From: Aquimarina muelleri DSM 19832
Lineage (GTDB): Bacteria > Bacteroidota > Bacteroidia > Flavobacteriales > Flavobacteriaceae
Direction: 5' to 3'
Length of the DNA stretch: 64,000 nucleotides
NCBI RefSeq assembly: GCF_000430665.1
Contig: NZ_AUML01000005.1
Location: 116,172-180,171 of the forward strand
Part shown: positions 56,383-64,000 of the stretch, piece by piece
Position numbering within the stretch: position 1 is the first letter of the stretch
How the letters are laid out: each line of letters opens with the position of its first letter
The notes under the pieces: generated by a model
Told to the model about the DNA's origin: nothing
Database searches by the model: none
Seen by the model: the letters and a program-made list of their open reading frames with translations, nothing else
Translations under genes and position numbers: made by a program

Positions 56383-59300
56383 ATGAAAGAAATATTTCTA
56401 TTCGAATTACAATATCGATTAAAAAGACCTGCTACTTGGATCTATATGGCTTTAGGTTTAGGGATTGCAGTTTTAATCTCTATACTGCAAAGATCCTCTA
56501 CCGCAGAATTTGTAAATAGCCCAAGTAGTATAACCAGTGTTACTGCTGGTTTATCTATTATCTCTATTTTCTTTTATGCTGCAATTATGGGAGTTCCTAT
56601 TTTTAGGGATCAGGATCATAAAACAGCACAAACCTATTTTACATTTCCTATCCCTCAAAAATCGTATGTATTGGGTAGGTTTTTAGGTAGTTTTACTATC
56701 GTAAGTATGCTTAACATGTTTATCGTTATAGGTATACTAGTAGGCTTTGGTATCGGAGATTTTTTAGACCGACCCGATTATGGAGATTATGATACTTTTA
56801 CTATTTCTTCTTATATACTACCATTTATATTCTTACTGCAAATCAATGCCTTTTTAGTAGGTTCCCTGTTTTTTTGCTTGATGGCTTTTTTTAAGAAAAT
56901 GCCTATTATCTATCTGGGTGGAATTTGTTTATTCTTATTCAATACCTTATCCAAAAGCCTTTTAGGGGATATAGATAACCAGTGGCTAAGTATTTATCTG
57001 GATCCATTTGGAAGTCAAGCATACAGTTATATCAAAAAATATTGGTCTATCAATGAACTTAATATAAATCAGTTACCAATATATGGCAAGTTTCTGGCAA
57101 ATCGACTCCTTTGGTTGGGCATAGGACTCTTCCTCTTTTTAATTACCTATTTTAGATTTGATTACAAAAAGTTTTTACTTTCTGGTAAAAAAGAAACAAA
57201 GACCGATGATATCCCATATACTCCATCCTTAATTACTTCAATAACACAAGTGTTTTCCAAAAAAACACAACGTCAAAATTTACTTTCTCTTAGTAAAATC
57301 GAATTTCTATCTATTATTAAAGATCCTGTTTTTAGTATTCTTTTGGTAATAGGCATTATCATTTCTATAGTTACCATTTTTCTTGCTAATGAAACCTATG
57401 GCACTCCCAATTTACCATTAACCAGATATGTTATGGTTTTTGTATCTGGTGGCATTTCTTTATTATCTATTATTATTTTGGTTATTTATTCTGGTGAAGC
57501 TGTACACAGAACCAGAAAAAATAAAACTTTTGTCTTTTATGATGCACTACCCATTAGTGATGCAAGTTTATACTTCTCCAAAATTATTTCTTTATTAGGA
57601 GTTGCAATTATCCTCACTTTGGTTAACATCGTTATAGGAGTTCTGTTTCAAACTTTTAATGGCTATTTTGTTTATGAGTTGGATATGTATCTGGTATATA
57701 CTTTTGGTATGGTATTACCAGGTTTTATAACTACTGTTTTACTCGCATTTTTTGTTCATGTATTGGTAAATAACAAATTTTTAGGGCATTTTATCGTAAT
57801 ACTTTTATATATAGGGTTACCCTTATTAATTGCTTTGGCTTTTAAAAGTACCAATCCAATGCTTATTTATGGTGGCACTCCTCCGTTTTTTATAAGTGAT
57901 CTTAATGGTTTTGGTCATTATCTAACCGGGATTACCTGGTTAAACTTATACTGGATATTACTAACTACAATACTAATGTTGGTAGCAAAATTATTTTGGA
58001 GCAGAGGCTTCTTTTCTACCGCAAAAGAAAGAATAACACTTGCTAAACAAAGAGTTTCTACTCCAACTTTAGTTTCATTTTTAATCGTTATAGCAGCTTT
58101 TATATCTGTTGCAGGTTATAGTTATTATAATCTACAGGTTTTAAATAGAATGGTAGATGGTAACAACTCTGAAAAAATAGAAGCGAATGCCGAAAAAAAA
58201 TATGCAAAATATATTGGTCAGCCACATCCACAGGTAACCGATTTAAAGGCATATATTGATGTCTTTCCTAAAAAACGCAATGTAAAAGCCAAAGGAGAAT
58301 ATAAAATCATTAATAATAACAGTACTGCTATAGATACTTTATTATTAGAGGTACAATATCCAACATCAAACACACAATTAACAAAAGTACTTTATAACGG
58401 TATGCAACTCACCCCCGTAGTTAGTGATTCTGTATATCGAATGTTTTTTTATAAGTTGCCCAAGACAATGCAACCTAATGAAAGAGCAAATCTTACTATA
58501 GAGGTATTTGCAGAAACCAAAGGATTTTCTAACCATATGGAAACCGAAGTATTAAACAACGGTTCCTTTTTTAACAATAGTATATTCCCAAGGTTTCATT
58601 ATGAAAGAAGTTTGGTAGATAATGGGGTGCGTATAAAACATGGTTTAAAAAAATTAGACTATTTAAATCCTCCTCGTACAGATTCTACCGCACTAAAGAA
58701 AAACTTATTTAATGAAGATGCTAACTACATTAATTTTGAAGCAGTAGTTAGTACTGCTGCTGATCAAACCGCTTTGGCCCCCGGTAAACTGGTTAAAAGG
58801 TGGGAAGAAAACAACAGGGCTTATTATCATTATAAACTAGAATCTACAACCGATCTTTTCTTTAATGTGGTATCGGCTACATACGATATCAAAAAATCTA
58901 GTTGGATAGCCCCTAGTGGTAAAAAAGTAGCTATCGAAATTTATCATTCACCAAAACACAAACGTAACCTGCAACATTTTATAGATGGCGTGCAAGTAGC
59001 ATTAGAGTATTGCTCTACAAATTTTTATGAATATCCAAACTCGGTACTTAGGATTGTGGAGTTTCCTGCACATGCAACTTTTGCACAATCTTTTGCAACT
59101 ACTATCCCCTATTCTGAAGATTTTGGGTTTGCTGCAAATTTTGATAAAGCAAAAGATTTTAATTACGCCTTTAGAGTAACTACTCACGAAGTAGCACACC
59201 AATGGTGGGGACATTTGGTTACCCCCAGCAAAACATCTGGAGCTAATATTATATCAGAAACTTTGGCAGAATACACTTCTTTAATGACAATGAAGCATCA

Positions 59301-59985
59301 ATATGGAGAGAATGGTATTAAAAATTTTTTAAAATATTCTTTAGATCAATATTTAAGAGGCAGAGCGTTTAGTTTTAAACCAGAGCGATCCTTAATTAAC
59401 GTAGAAACTGGGCAACATATCTGGTATCAAAAAGGATCTATGGTTATGTACGAATTACAGGATATTATTGGGGAAGACAAGATTAATCGCGCCTTAAAAG
59501 AGTTTATGCTAGAATACAAAGGTTTTAAAAAAGGAGTCTACCCTACTTCAGAAAATCTATATGATGCTATCTACAAAATTGCACCAGATTCTCTTAAATA
59601 TGCTGTAGAGGACGGTTTTAAAAAAATAGTGCTTTATGAAAACAGAGTAGCAAAAGCCAAAACCAAAAAATTAGATAACGGCACATACGAAACTATTTTT
59701 ACTGTAGATTCTAAAAAAATATATTATAGCGATACTGGTAAAGAAGAGCGTACAGACGATTCCACAAATTATATTGAAATAGGGTTGTTTGGTGAAGATA
59801 TTGTGGATACAAAAGATGTCCCGATAAAAAATCCATATTACCTGGAACGAAAATGGCTACAACCTGGCGAAAATACATTTACTATTATAACGGATAAAAA
59901 ACCGATAAAAGCAGGTATAGATCCGTATAATAAATTAATCGATCGTAACTCTGATGACAACCTGCAACCGGTTGCAGAAGAGTAA
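56383..59985 (+). CDS. ABC transporter permease fused to an M1 zinc aminopeptidase
   Basis: A 1200-residue membrane protein. Residues 1-560 contain about twelve hydrophobic helices in two ABC-2-like halves (a loop rich in charges separates them near residue 270). The C-terminal 600 residues are an M1 peptidase with the zinc motif HEVAHQWWGH (His935, His939) and a Glu in IISETLAEY. The usual GxMEN substrate motif is replaced by a SFATTIPYSEDFGF segment, as seen in this fusion class. The peptidase domain probably lies on the periplasmic side, next to the transporter encoded upstream. Peptide transport with cleavage is the simplest guess; other roles are open. Confidence 0.92.
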   Translation: MKEIFLFELQYRLKRPATWIYMALGLGIAVLISILQRSSTAEFVNSPSSITSVTAGLSIISIFFYAAIMGVPIFRDQDHKTAQTYFTFPIPQKSYVLGRFLGSFTIVSMLNMFIVIGILVGFGIGDFLDRPDYGDYDTFTISSYILPFIFLLQINAFLVGSLFFCLMAFFKKMPIIYLGGICLFLFNTLSKSLLGDIDNQWLSIYLDPFGSQAYSYIKKYWSINELNINQLPIYGKFLANRLLWLGIGLFLFLITYFRFDYKKFLLSGKKETKTDDIPYTPSLITSITQVFSKKTQRQNLLSLSKIEFLSIIKDPVFSILLVIGIIISIVTIFLANETYGTPNLPLTRYVMVFVSGGISLLSIIILVIYSGEAVHRTRKNKTFVFYDALPISDASLYFSKIISLLGVAIILTLVNIVIGVLFQTFNGYFVYELDMYLVYTFGMVLPGFITTVLLAFFVHVLVNNKFLGHFIVILLYIGLPLLIALAFKSTNPMLIYGGTPPFFISDLNGFGHYLTGITWLNLYWILLTTILMLVAKLFWSRGFFSTAKERITLAKQRVSTPTLVSFLIVIAAFISVAGYSYYNLQVLNRMVDGNNSEKIEANAEKKYAKYIGQPHPQVTDLKAYIDVFPKKRNVKAKGEYKIINNNSTAIDTLLLEVQYPTSNTQLTKVLYNGMQLTPVVSDSVYRMFFYKLPKTMQPNERANLTIEVFAETKGFSNHMETEVLNNGSFFNNSIFPRFHYERSLVDNGVRIKHGLKKLDYLNPPRTDSTALKKNLFNEDANYINFEAVVSTAADQTALAPGKLVKRWEENNRAYYHYKLESTTDLFFNVVSATYDIKKSSWIAPSGKKVAIEIYHSPKHKRNLQHFIDGVQVALEYCSTNFYEYPNSVLRIVEFPAHATFAQSFATTIPYSEDFGFAANFDKAKDFNYAFRVTTHEVAHQWWGHLVTPSKTSGANIISETLAEYTSLMTMKHQYGENGIKNFLKYSLDQYLRGRAFSFKPERSLINVETGQHIWYQKGSMVMYELQDIIGEDKINRALKEFMLEYKGFKKGVYPTSENLYDAIYKIAPDSLKYAVEDGFKKIVLYENRVAKAKTKKLDNGTYETIFTVDSKKIYYSDTGKEERTDDSTNYIEIGLFGEDIVDTKDVPIKNPYYLERKWLQPGENTFTIITDKKPIKAGIDPYNKLIDRNSDDNLQPVAEE

Positions 59986-60011
59986 TTTTAATCTTCGATT
60001 ATTCTTAAAAC

Positions 60012-60049
60012 CACGATGCAAGCGCGCTGTTTGGATCGTGATTTTTTTT
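60012..60049 (+). terminator. Terminator after the ABC-M1 fusion gene
   Basis: Stem CACGAT...ATCGTG with a long loop and a T7 tail, 27 bases past the stop codon. Confidence 0.75.
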
Positions 60050-60091
60050 AGACGGAAAGGTAATACCGTTATTTGAGTAGAGCGTCTGCTT

Positions 60092-60178
60092 TTTGTCATC
60101 CTAGTGCATACTGGGATCCATACGTACTATTCCATATTCAGGGCGTTTATGGATTCCAACCTCCGTTGGAATGACAAA
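60092..60178. repeat. Palindromic repeat element of the REP/MITE type
   Basis: TTTGTCAT (60092-60099) and ATGACAAA (60171-60178) are inverted ends. The right half holds ATTCCAACCTCCGTTGGAAT, a perfect hairpin, and GGATCC/GGATTCC pairs sit between. The whole 87 bases can fold on itself. The unit resembles a widely dispersed bacterial palindromic repeat. Confidence 0.6.
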
Positions 60179-60217
60179 CATAATGGATCCCGTTTTTCAA
60201 TACGATGACAAGACTGC

Positions 60218-60418
60218 TTTAACGTGACCCAAAAAGGGTTTGGCGATAGTGGGGTTTTGGCATTATCTAATAACAGCTTGTTATAGTCTTTTACATCCTT
60301 CATTATTTTATGTCCCTCTTGCGTTGCAATAACATCTGCTACCATAAATAACGCACTTAAAGCCTCTGATAATGCCCAAGTAAGTTCGCCTGTTGCAAAA
60401 TCAGGAAACTTTTTATAT
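60218..60418 (-). pseudogene. Remnant of an unidentified helical protein
   Basis: The minus strand reads KFPDFATGELTWALSEALSA and onward to VADVIATQEGHKIMKDVKDY, then NKLLLDNAKT, entering a degenerate module copy (PLSPNPFWV). It begins right after a stop codon and lacks an upstream start, so a gene was cut here. The 72-codon frame starting with Met at 60345 is only its tail plus repeat sequence. Identity unknown. Confidence 0.45.
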
Positions 60419-60482
60419 TATTTTCTTACTCTTACCTACCAAAGTTTGACATCACCCGAAAGGATTTGGGCGATAACAGGGG
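60401..60482 (-). repeat. Module-debris direct repeat, copy 1
   Basis: About 82 bp matching 60587-60669, including TTATATTATTTTCTTA, CCTACCAAAGT and TTGACATCACCCGAAAGGAT. The minus strand encodes PLLSPKSFRVMSNFGR followed by a stop. Confidence 0.8.
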
Positions 60483-60586
60483 CAAAGTCTCCCGACTTGG
60501 AGTGATTTACTTTATGCTTAGTTTTCGGTATTTACTACTACCTATTTTGTTATCTTTTAAATATCGTTTTTAATTATTCCGCGAAG

Positions 60587-60669
60587 TCAGGAGGCTTTTT
60601 TATATTATTTTCTTAGTCTAACCTACCAAAGTCTGACATCACCCGAAAGGATTCGGGCGATAGCGGGGG
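60587..60669 (-). repeat. Module-debris direct repeat, copy 2
   Basis: The second copy, encoding PPLSPESFRVMSDFGRLD and a stop on the minus strand. It runs on in frame from the effector fragment at 60669-60735, as if this were the truncated tail of an earlier effector. Confidence 0.8.
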
Positions 60670-60735
60670 ACCAGATGCTACCCAAACCCCTTGTGGGTTG
60701 TCTTCTGGACCATAGGCTACGATCATGTTTTCATC
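60669..60735 (-). pseudogene. 67-bp fragment duplicated from the neighbouring effector gene
   Basis: It matches 62690-62756 at 65 of 67 positions by eye, in the same orientation. The minus strand reads DENMIVAYGPEDNPQGVWVA, against DANMIVAYGPEENPQGVWVA in the full gene. It begins directly at the stop codon of the lipoprotein gene. It is thus the end of the constant part of an earlier effector copy, left behind when a toxin-plus-immunity block was placed between the two repeats. Confidence 0.8.
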
Positions 60736-61780
60736 ATTTTATAAAAACTCGTTCTACAAGTTCTCCATCTTTATAGGTTTCTGTGTAAAGAAGTTCGCCT
60801 TTTGTATTGTTTTTGTAACTATAGAATTTCCATTCTCCTATCTTTTCTCCTTGGTTATATTCTCCCTCAGAATATGAATACAAATTTTCTATACCCCATT
60901 TCTTATTTTTGTAAGCTAAATTTCTATCTAAATATAAGTCTTTCCAATTACCCGATTTTAGATGATTTTTTACTTCTCCTTCATTTAAAATAGTATCCTG
61001 TTGATTAAAAAACCTTACAATTTTTCCATTATTTTTAATTTTCCATTTTTCATATCTGATAAAATAACCTTGATTTTCTCCATAATTAAAATCTTTAGTA
61101 TGAATAATATAATCATTGTCTATATATGAAAGTCGATAATCCCCTCCTAAACTATAATTGCCTTCAAAATGATTCAATGTAATTTGATCAATAATTTTAT
61201 TTCCTTTAATTACAATAAGTTCTCCATAGGAGACACTAAACGGAAATTCCTTATCTGGATTAAGTCTTTCTTTTGAGAACCAAAGACCCAAAACCTGTAC
61301 AGAATCATTTTTATTGGGAAACCGAGCAATAGAATATTCGAATATTTTTTCAAAATTAATAGTAATATTTCGATAGTCATTTTCTACATTTAAAAAAAAA
61401 CTTAGGCTCTTGATTTCTCTTTTTGAAACTTTATACTTCTCAGATTTATATCCTTCGTAAAAGCCTAGTAATCTATTTATTTTTTTTTCATCATTTGATA
61501 CTTTTCTTTTACTATCATAAGGGCTTCCAAAATTCCACTCTTTTGGAAACTCATACTCTATTAAAGATTTATTTCCTATAGGTAGTTTTAGTGGGGTCAT
61601 AGAATCTATAAAAGAAAAATCTTTGTTTTGAGGTTTTTCTTTTATAAAAGTAACTGTATCTCTTTCTTCTATAAAATTTTTATTGAGTTTTTCTTTATTA
61701 AGATTTAAGGATTGAGTTTTTTGTTCTTTACAATTCGTTATAAAAAACAAAAAAGATATAAGTACTATTATATTTTTCAT
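60734..61780 (-). CDS. Lipoprotein with MORN-like repeats, candidate immunity protein
   Basis: A 348-residue lipoprotein (signal MKNIIVLISFLFFITNCKEQ, Cys17), so it should reside in the periplasm on a membrane. The C-terminal 90 residues contain MORN/YwqK-like repeats (LNEGEVKNHLKSGNWKDLYL and YNQGEKIGEWKFYSYKNNTK). The first 200 residues are unrecognised. It lies 10 bases downstream of the predicted peptidoglycan-peptidase effector on the same strand; a periplasmic lipoprotein in that place is the usual location of an immunity factor for a cell-wall toxin. The function is inferred from context only. Its stop codon touches the 67-bp duplicated fragment. Confidence 0.75.
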   Translation of the reverse strand: MKNIIVLISFLFFITNCKEQKTQSLNLNKEKLNKNFIEERDTVTFIKEKPQNKDFSFIDSMTPLKLPIGNKSLIEYEFPKEWNFGSPYDSKRKVSNDEKKINRLLGFYEGYKSEKYKVSKREIKSLSFFLNVENDYRNITINFEKIFEYSIARFPNKNDSVQVLGLWFSKERLNPDKEFPFSVSYGELIVIKGNKIIDQITLNHFEGNYSLGGDYRLSYIDNDYIIHTKDFNYGENQGYFIRYEKWKIKNNGKIVRFFNQQDTILNEGEVKNHLKSGNWKDLYLDRNLAYKNKKWGIENLYSYSEGEYNQGEKIGEWKFYSYKNNTKGELLYTETYKDGELVERVFIK

Positions 61781-61790
61781 AACCTAAATA

Positions 61791-63323
61791 TTAATTAAGA
61801 ATAAGAAGTTTATTACTATCAAAATCTCCTGCATGTAAATGATCTTCATGACCACTAATTGCTGTTGCGTTAGTAAGAGAAGGTAACCAACTTATTGTTG
61901 TTACTTGAACACCATTTATAATTTTATACCCATAACCTTTATAAACGTTGTCAAAATAAAAATCATTAAAAGCATTAACTTTTAATTGTTCTCTTGTTAA
62001 AGTAGCTAAATAAGCAGTATCCACACTATCTCCATTAGGGTGCGTAACACTAGGATAACTGGTAGCATCTGCAAAGCACATACCTGTACAAACGATATCT
62101 TCTCTATCTAATTGAATCAAGCTTCCTAAAAAACCAGCAAAACTTTCTGGATTACAATATCTTCTTGCTGTATTTCTATATGTAAATGTGGCTCTAACCC
62201 TATTACTTCCCGTTTCTTGATTAAAATTTAAATTATCTGGCATTCTTATTAAATTTACTAAATCATTAAGATTATTAGGGTTAGCAAGTGGATAACGTCT
62301 ATATCCGTATGCTTGACCGTATGAAATAATTGAACCATCTGCATAATGATAATTAGTTTCTGCATCACCACCTTCAGGAGCTGGAACAGAACTCGTAAAA
62401 TTGTTATAGGTAGATTGAAATAAAGTTGTTGAAACTCTTTGCCCATTGTTTCTTCTTCTTGCCGTAGAAAGTGGACACTCGCAAATTTCATAGCAATTAT
62501 CAATCCCGTTATAAAAGAAATATTTTACATCTGTAGAAAAAGTATTTTCGATACTTGCAATTCTCCTTCTTACCACTTCTCCGTTATGTGTATGTGTCCC
62601 TAAAGGATTAAACAAATTATCCCCATGATAGATTTCGTATACATTTTTGTTTTGCAGCGTAAACCGATGCCCATCGGTATTCATAAAACGACCAGATGCT
62701 ACCCAAACCCCTTGTGGGTTCTCTTCTGGACCATAGGCTACGATCATGTTTGCATCCTCGTGTGCGATTTCTATTTCTATAGCAGGCAGATCTTGCCCCG
62801 CATTGCTAATGTTTTCTGCCCAGGTATCAAAAACTGCCCTTGTGTTAGGGCGCAAAGATACTTTAATAATAGCGGTATCGGTAAACTCATCTACATTACC
62901 ATAGGGGCAATCACCATTACTATCGTTTAGCGCGGTAGTATCTCCTACTTGTACAGTAATACTTTCTATAGCAGCAGTACCATCGGTAATTTGCAAGGTC
63001 TGCTCTGCGGTACCAGTAAGATTGCAATCTGCTGTTTTTAGCGTTACCGTTAGGCTTGCTCTTTCTGTAGATAGTATATTTTGGTTAAGTGGTATAAAAT
63101 TTTCTGTTTCTACAAGTATGTACATATCCCTGCCCAATATGCCTTGGTGTATCTCATTAAAAGCTACTGTGGGTGCGGTAGCTGCGGTGTCTCCTTGTGC
63201 AGGAGTGCCTGCGGTTACTACCTTTTGTGCAAAATATGCATTGGTGATACGTGGGGTAACAATGGTTAAATCTTCAAAAGTTGCACTTATATGCGGGTGA
63301 TCGGTAAACCATACTCTGCCCAT
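61791..63323 (-). CDS. Predicted type VI effector with a C-terminal LAS-type metallopeptidase signature
   Basis: A 510-residue protein without a signal peptide, starting 2 bases after TssD. Residues 1-200 are beta-rich and appear to be a constant domain. The segment NMIVAYGPEENPQGVWVASG (about 200-219) is duplicated downstream as a 67-bp repeat and marks the constant/variable border. The rest (220-510) is the variable part. Its end shows the zinc signature of LAS peptidases: HPNGDSVD (His428, Asp435; H-x6-D) and HEDHLHAGDF (His492, then His495-x-His497), as in D-Ala-D-Ala peptidases and MepA. I infer a peptidoglycan-cutting toxin delivered by T6SS. Many cysteines (for example CYEICECPL) suggest periplasmic folding. 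The fold call rests on motif spacing only. Confidence 0.72.
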   Translation of the reverse strand: MGRVWFTDHPHISATFEDLTIVTPRITNAYFAQKVVTAGTPAQGDTAATAPTVAFNEIHQGILGRDMYILVETENFIPLNQNILSTERASLTVTLKTADCNLTGTAEQTLQITDGTAAIESITVQVGDTTALNDSNGDCPYGNVDEFTDTAIIKVSLRPNTRAVFDTWAENISNAGQDLPAIEIEIAHEDANMIVAYGPEENPQGVWVASGRFMNTDGHRFTLQNKNVYEIYHGDNLFNPLGTHTHNGEVVRRRIASIENTFSTDVKYFFYNGIDNCYEICECPLSTARRRNNGQRVSTTLFQSTYNNFTSSVPAPEGGDAETNYHYADGSIISYGQAYGYRRYPLANPNNLNDLVNLIRMPDNLNFNQETGSNRVRATFTYRNTARRYCNPESFAGFLGSLIQLDREDIVCTGMCFADATSYPSVTHPNGDSVDTAYLATLTREQLKVNAFNDFYFDNVYKGYGYKIINGVQVTTISWLPSLTNATAISGHEDHLHAGDFDSNKLLILN

Positions 63324-63325
63324 AA

Positions 63326-64000
63326 CTAATTTTGTGTTTGTTGTGTGATTGCTTTTAACGATAATCTCATGGTATCTGCAGTAACGGTAACGGTTAACAA
63401 ATCGCCTTGTAGTATTGCCCCGTTGTACTCATAATCGAGGGCATTGTTTGCCAAATCTATGGTTGCTTCTTTACCTGTAGCATTGGTAGTTTTTAGTATA
63501 TAATAAATCTCATCGCCTGCTTTTAGTTTTCTTTGTGGTATGGTATTACCTTGTAGATCTTCATAATAGCTTTCTGTAATCTCTGGTTCTCCTTCTACCA
63601 CTTCTGCAGATCGATATGGCATTTGTTTACTTGGTGGGATATAGCTTTTGTTCCACCGTCTAATTATAGGGTATCCATAATCTTGTATCGCAGGAGAAAT
63701 GGTAATCGTAGTCAACATTGGGGTTTCGCCATTAGTAGCAAAAACCTCTCTATACTCTACTATGGCAGCATCATTAAATTTATATCTTTTTAAAGGGGGA
63801 TTATCAAAAGAGTTAAAGTAAAATACCACCTCTCCTTCGCTTAAATAATAAAAATCTTCATTTTTTTTATTATGTACCGATGGCATTTGCATAAAGTACA
63901 AAAACACCTCCTCGTTATAACCTGTTATAAAAGTACATTCTATTAATCCCCCCAATACCATAGGGGCAGGTTTTCCTTTTTTGTCTATAAGCGTTTGGTA
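63326..64000 (-). CDS. tssD: Type VI secretion tube protein TssD (Hcp) with a C-terminal extension, partial
   Basis: The gene runs off the right edge of the window; the visible part is 224 codons. The stretch DKKGKPAPMVLGGLIECTF, then GEVVFYFNSFDNPPLKRYKF, IVEYREVFATNGETPMLTTI and TISPAIQDYG, follows the order and spacing of the Bacteroidetes TssD tube protein (strand pattern EYxExFxxxGxxPMxxxxxISxxxI). After it come about 120 residues not present in plain TssD, proline-rich at first (KSYIPPSKQMPYRSAEVVEG) and then a small beta domain. This marks an evolved tube protein that may carry or dock the effector encoded next, 2 bases downstream. The other T6SS genes are not in the window. Confidence 0.72.
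   Translation of the reverse strand, partial: YQTLIDKKGKPAPMVLGGLIECTFITGYNEEVFLYFMQMPSVHNKKNEDFYYLSEGEVVFYFNSFDNPPLKRYKFNDAAIVEYREVFATNGETPMLTTITISPAIQDYGYPIIRRWNKSYIPPSKQMPYRSAEVVEGEPEITESYYEDLQGNTIPQRKLKAGDEIYYILKTTNATGKEATIDLANNALDYEYNGAILQGDLLTVTVTADTMRLSLKAITQQTQN

Noticed and set aside
60127..60345. 72-codon minus-strand frame read as an intact gene
   Set aside because: It begins in the middle of a longer truncated frame and ends in repeat sequence, so I list it as pseudogene debris.

Overview
The window is AT-rich chromosomal DNA from a member of the Bacteroidetes, very probably a marine Flavobacteriaceae resembling Aquimarina (genus inferred from style, not shown). The support is four large secreted proteins, at least three of them ending in a type IX secretion (T9SS) sorting domain, a SusC/FecA-like TonB receptor with a carboxypeptidase-regulatory N-terminus, many short Bacteroidetes-type lipoproteins, GEVED and FN3 modules, a T6SSiii-like TssD, and few recognisable Shine-Dalgarno sites. 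No rRNA, tRNA, CRISPR array, transposase or integrase was seen.

Layout. 0.2-6.6 kb: a sigma factor with a membrane TPR anti-sigma-like partner, divergent from a small lipoprotein, a secreted membrane-anchored CHAT protease and a secreted zinc protease; a GGGTAAC motif lies in the divergent region and again before the zinc protease. 6.8-10.6 kb: tyrosine/homogentisate catabolism (hppD, hmgA) with a divergent TetR regulator, then a Crp/Fnr regulator. 11-15.4 kb: a helical-repeat protein and a molybdate transport operon with an extra TOBE protein. 15.7-18.9 kb: a zinc metalloprotease carrying four FN3 repeats. 19-36.7 kb: housekeeping and accessory genes (lipoproteins, HAD hydrolase, TonB receptor, recO, gdhA, trans-sulfuration enzyme, DinB, Spx/ArsC-like, EamA, thioesterase), a three-domain kinase/M23/aminotransferase fusion, and a YheT-like hydrolase coupled to a tiny ORF. 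36.9-49.2 kb: three exported proteins (subtilisin, BNR/VPS10-like, M14 carboxypeptidase) sharing FN3, GEVED and carbohydrate-binding modules. 49.3-60 kb: exonuclease, beta-lactamase-fold hydrolase, ogt, CNNM/CorC protein, DinB, cytochrome c, hemB, and an ABC ATPase with a permease-M1 peptidase fusion. 60-64 kb: a predicted type VI effector locus read leftward from an extended TssD, through a large protein ending in a LAS-type peptidase signature, to a lipoprotein that may be its immunity factor, followed by decayed module debris.

The most novel-looking signals are: (1) a 67-bp direct repeat that brackets the toxin-plus-immunity part of the type VI locus, as expected for a swappable cassette; (2) a dispersed family of about 100-bp structured repeats, at least six copies, one internally deleted exactly between two CCTCGGA repeats; (3) the APH-M23-aminotransferase fusion; (4) the sigma factor/CHAT protease island. 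All functional calls come from reading motifs and family resemblance by eye; no search was run.
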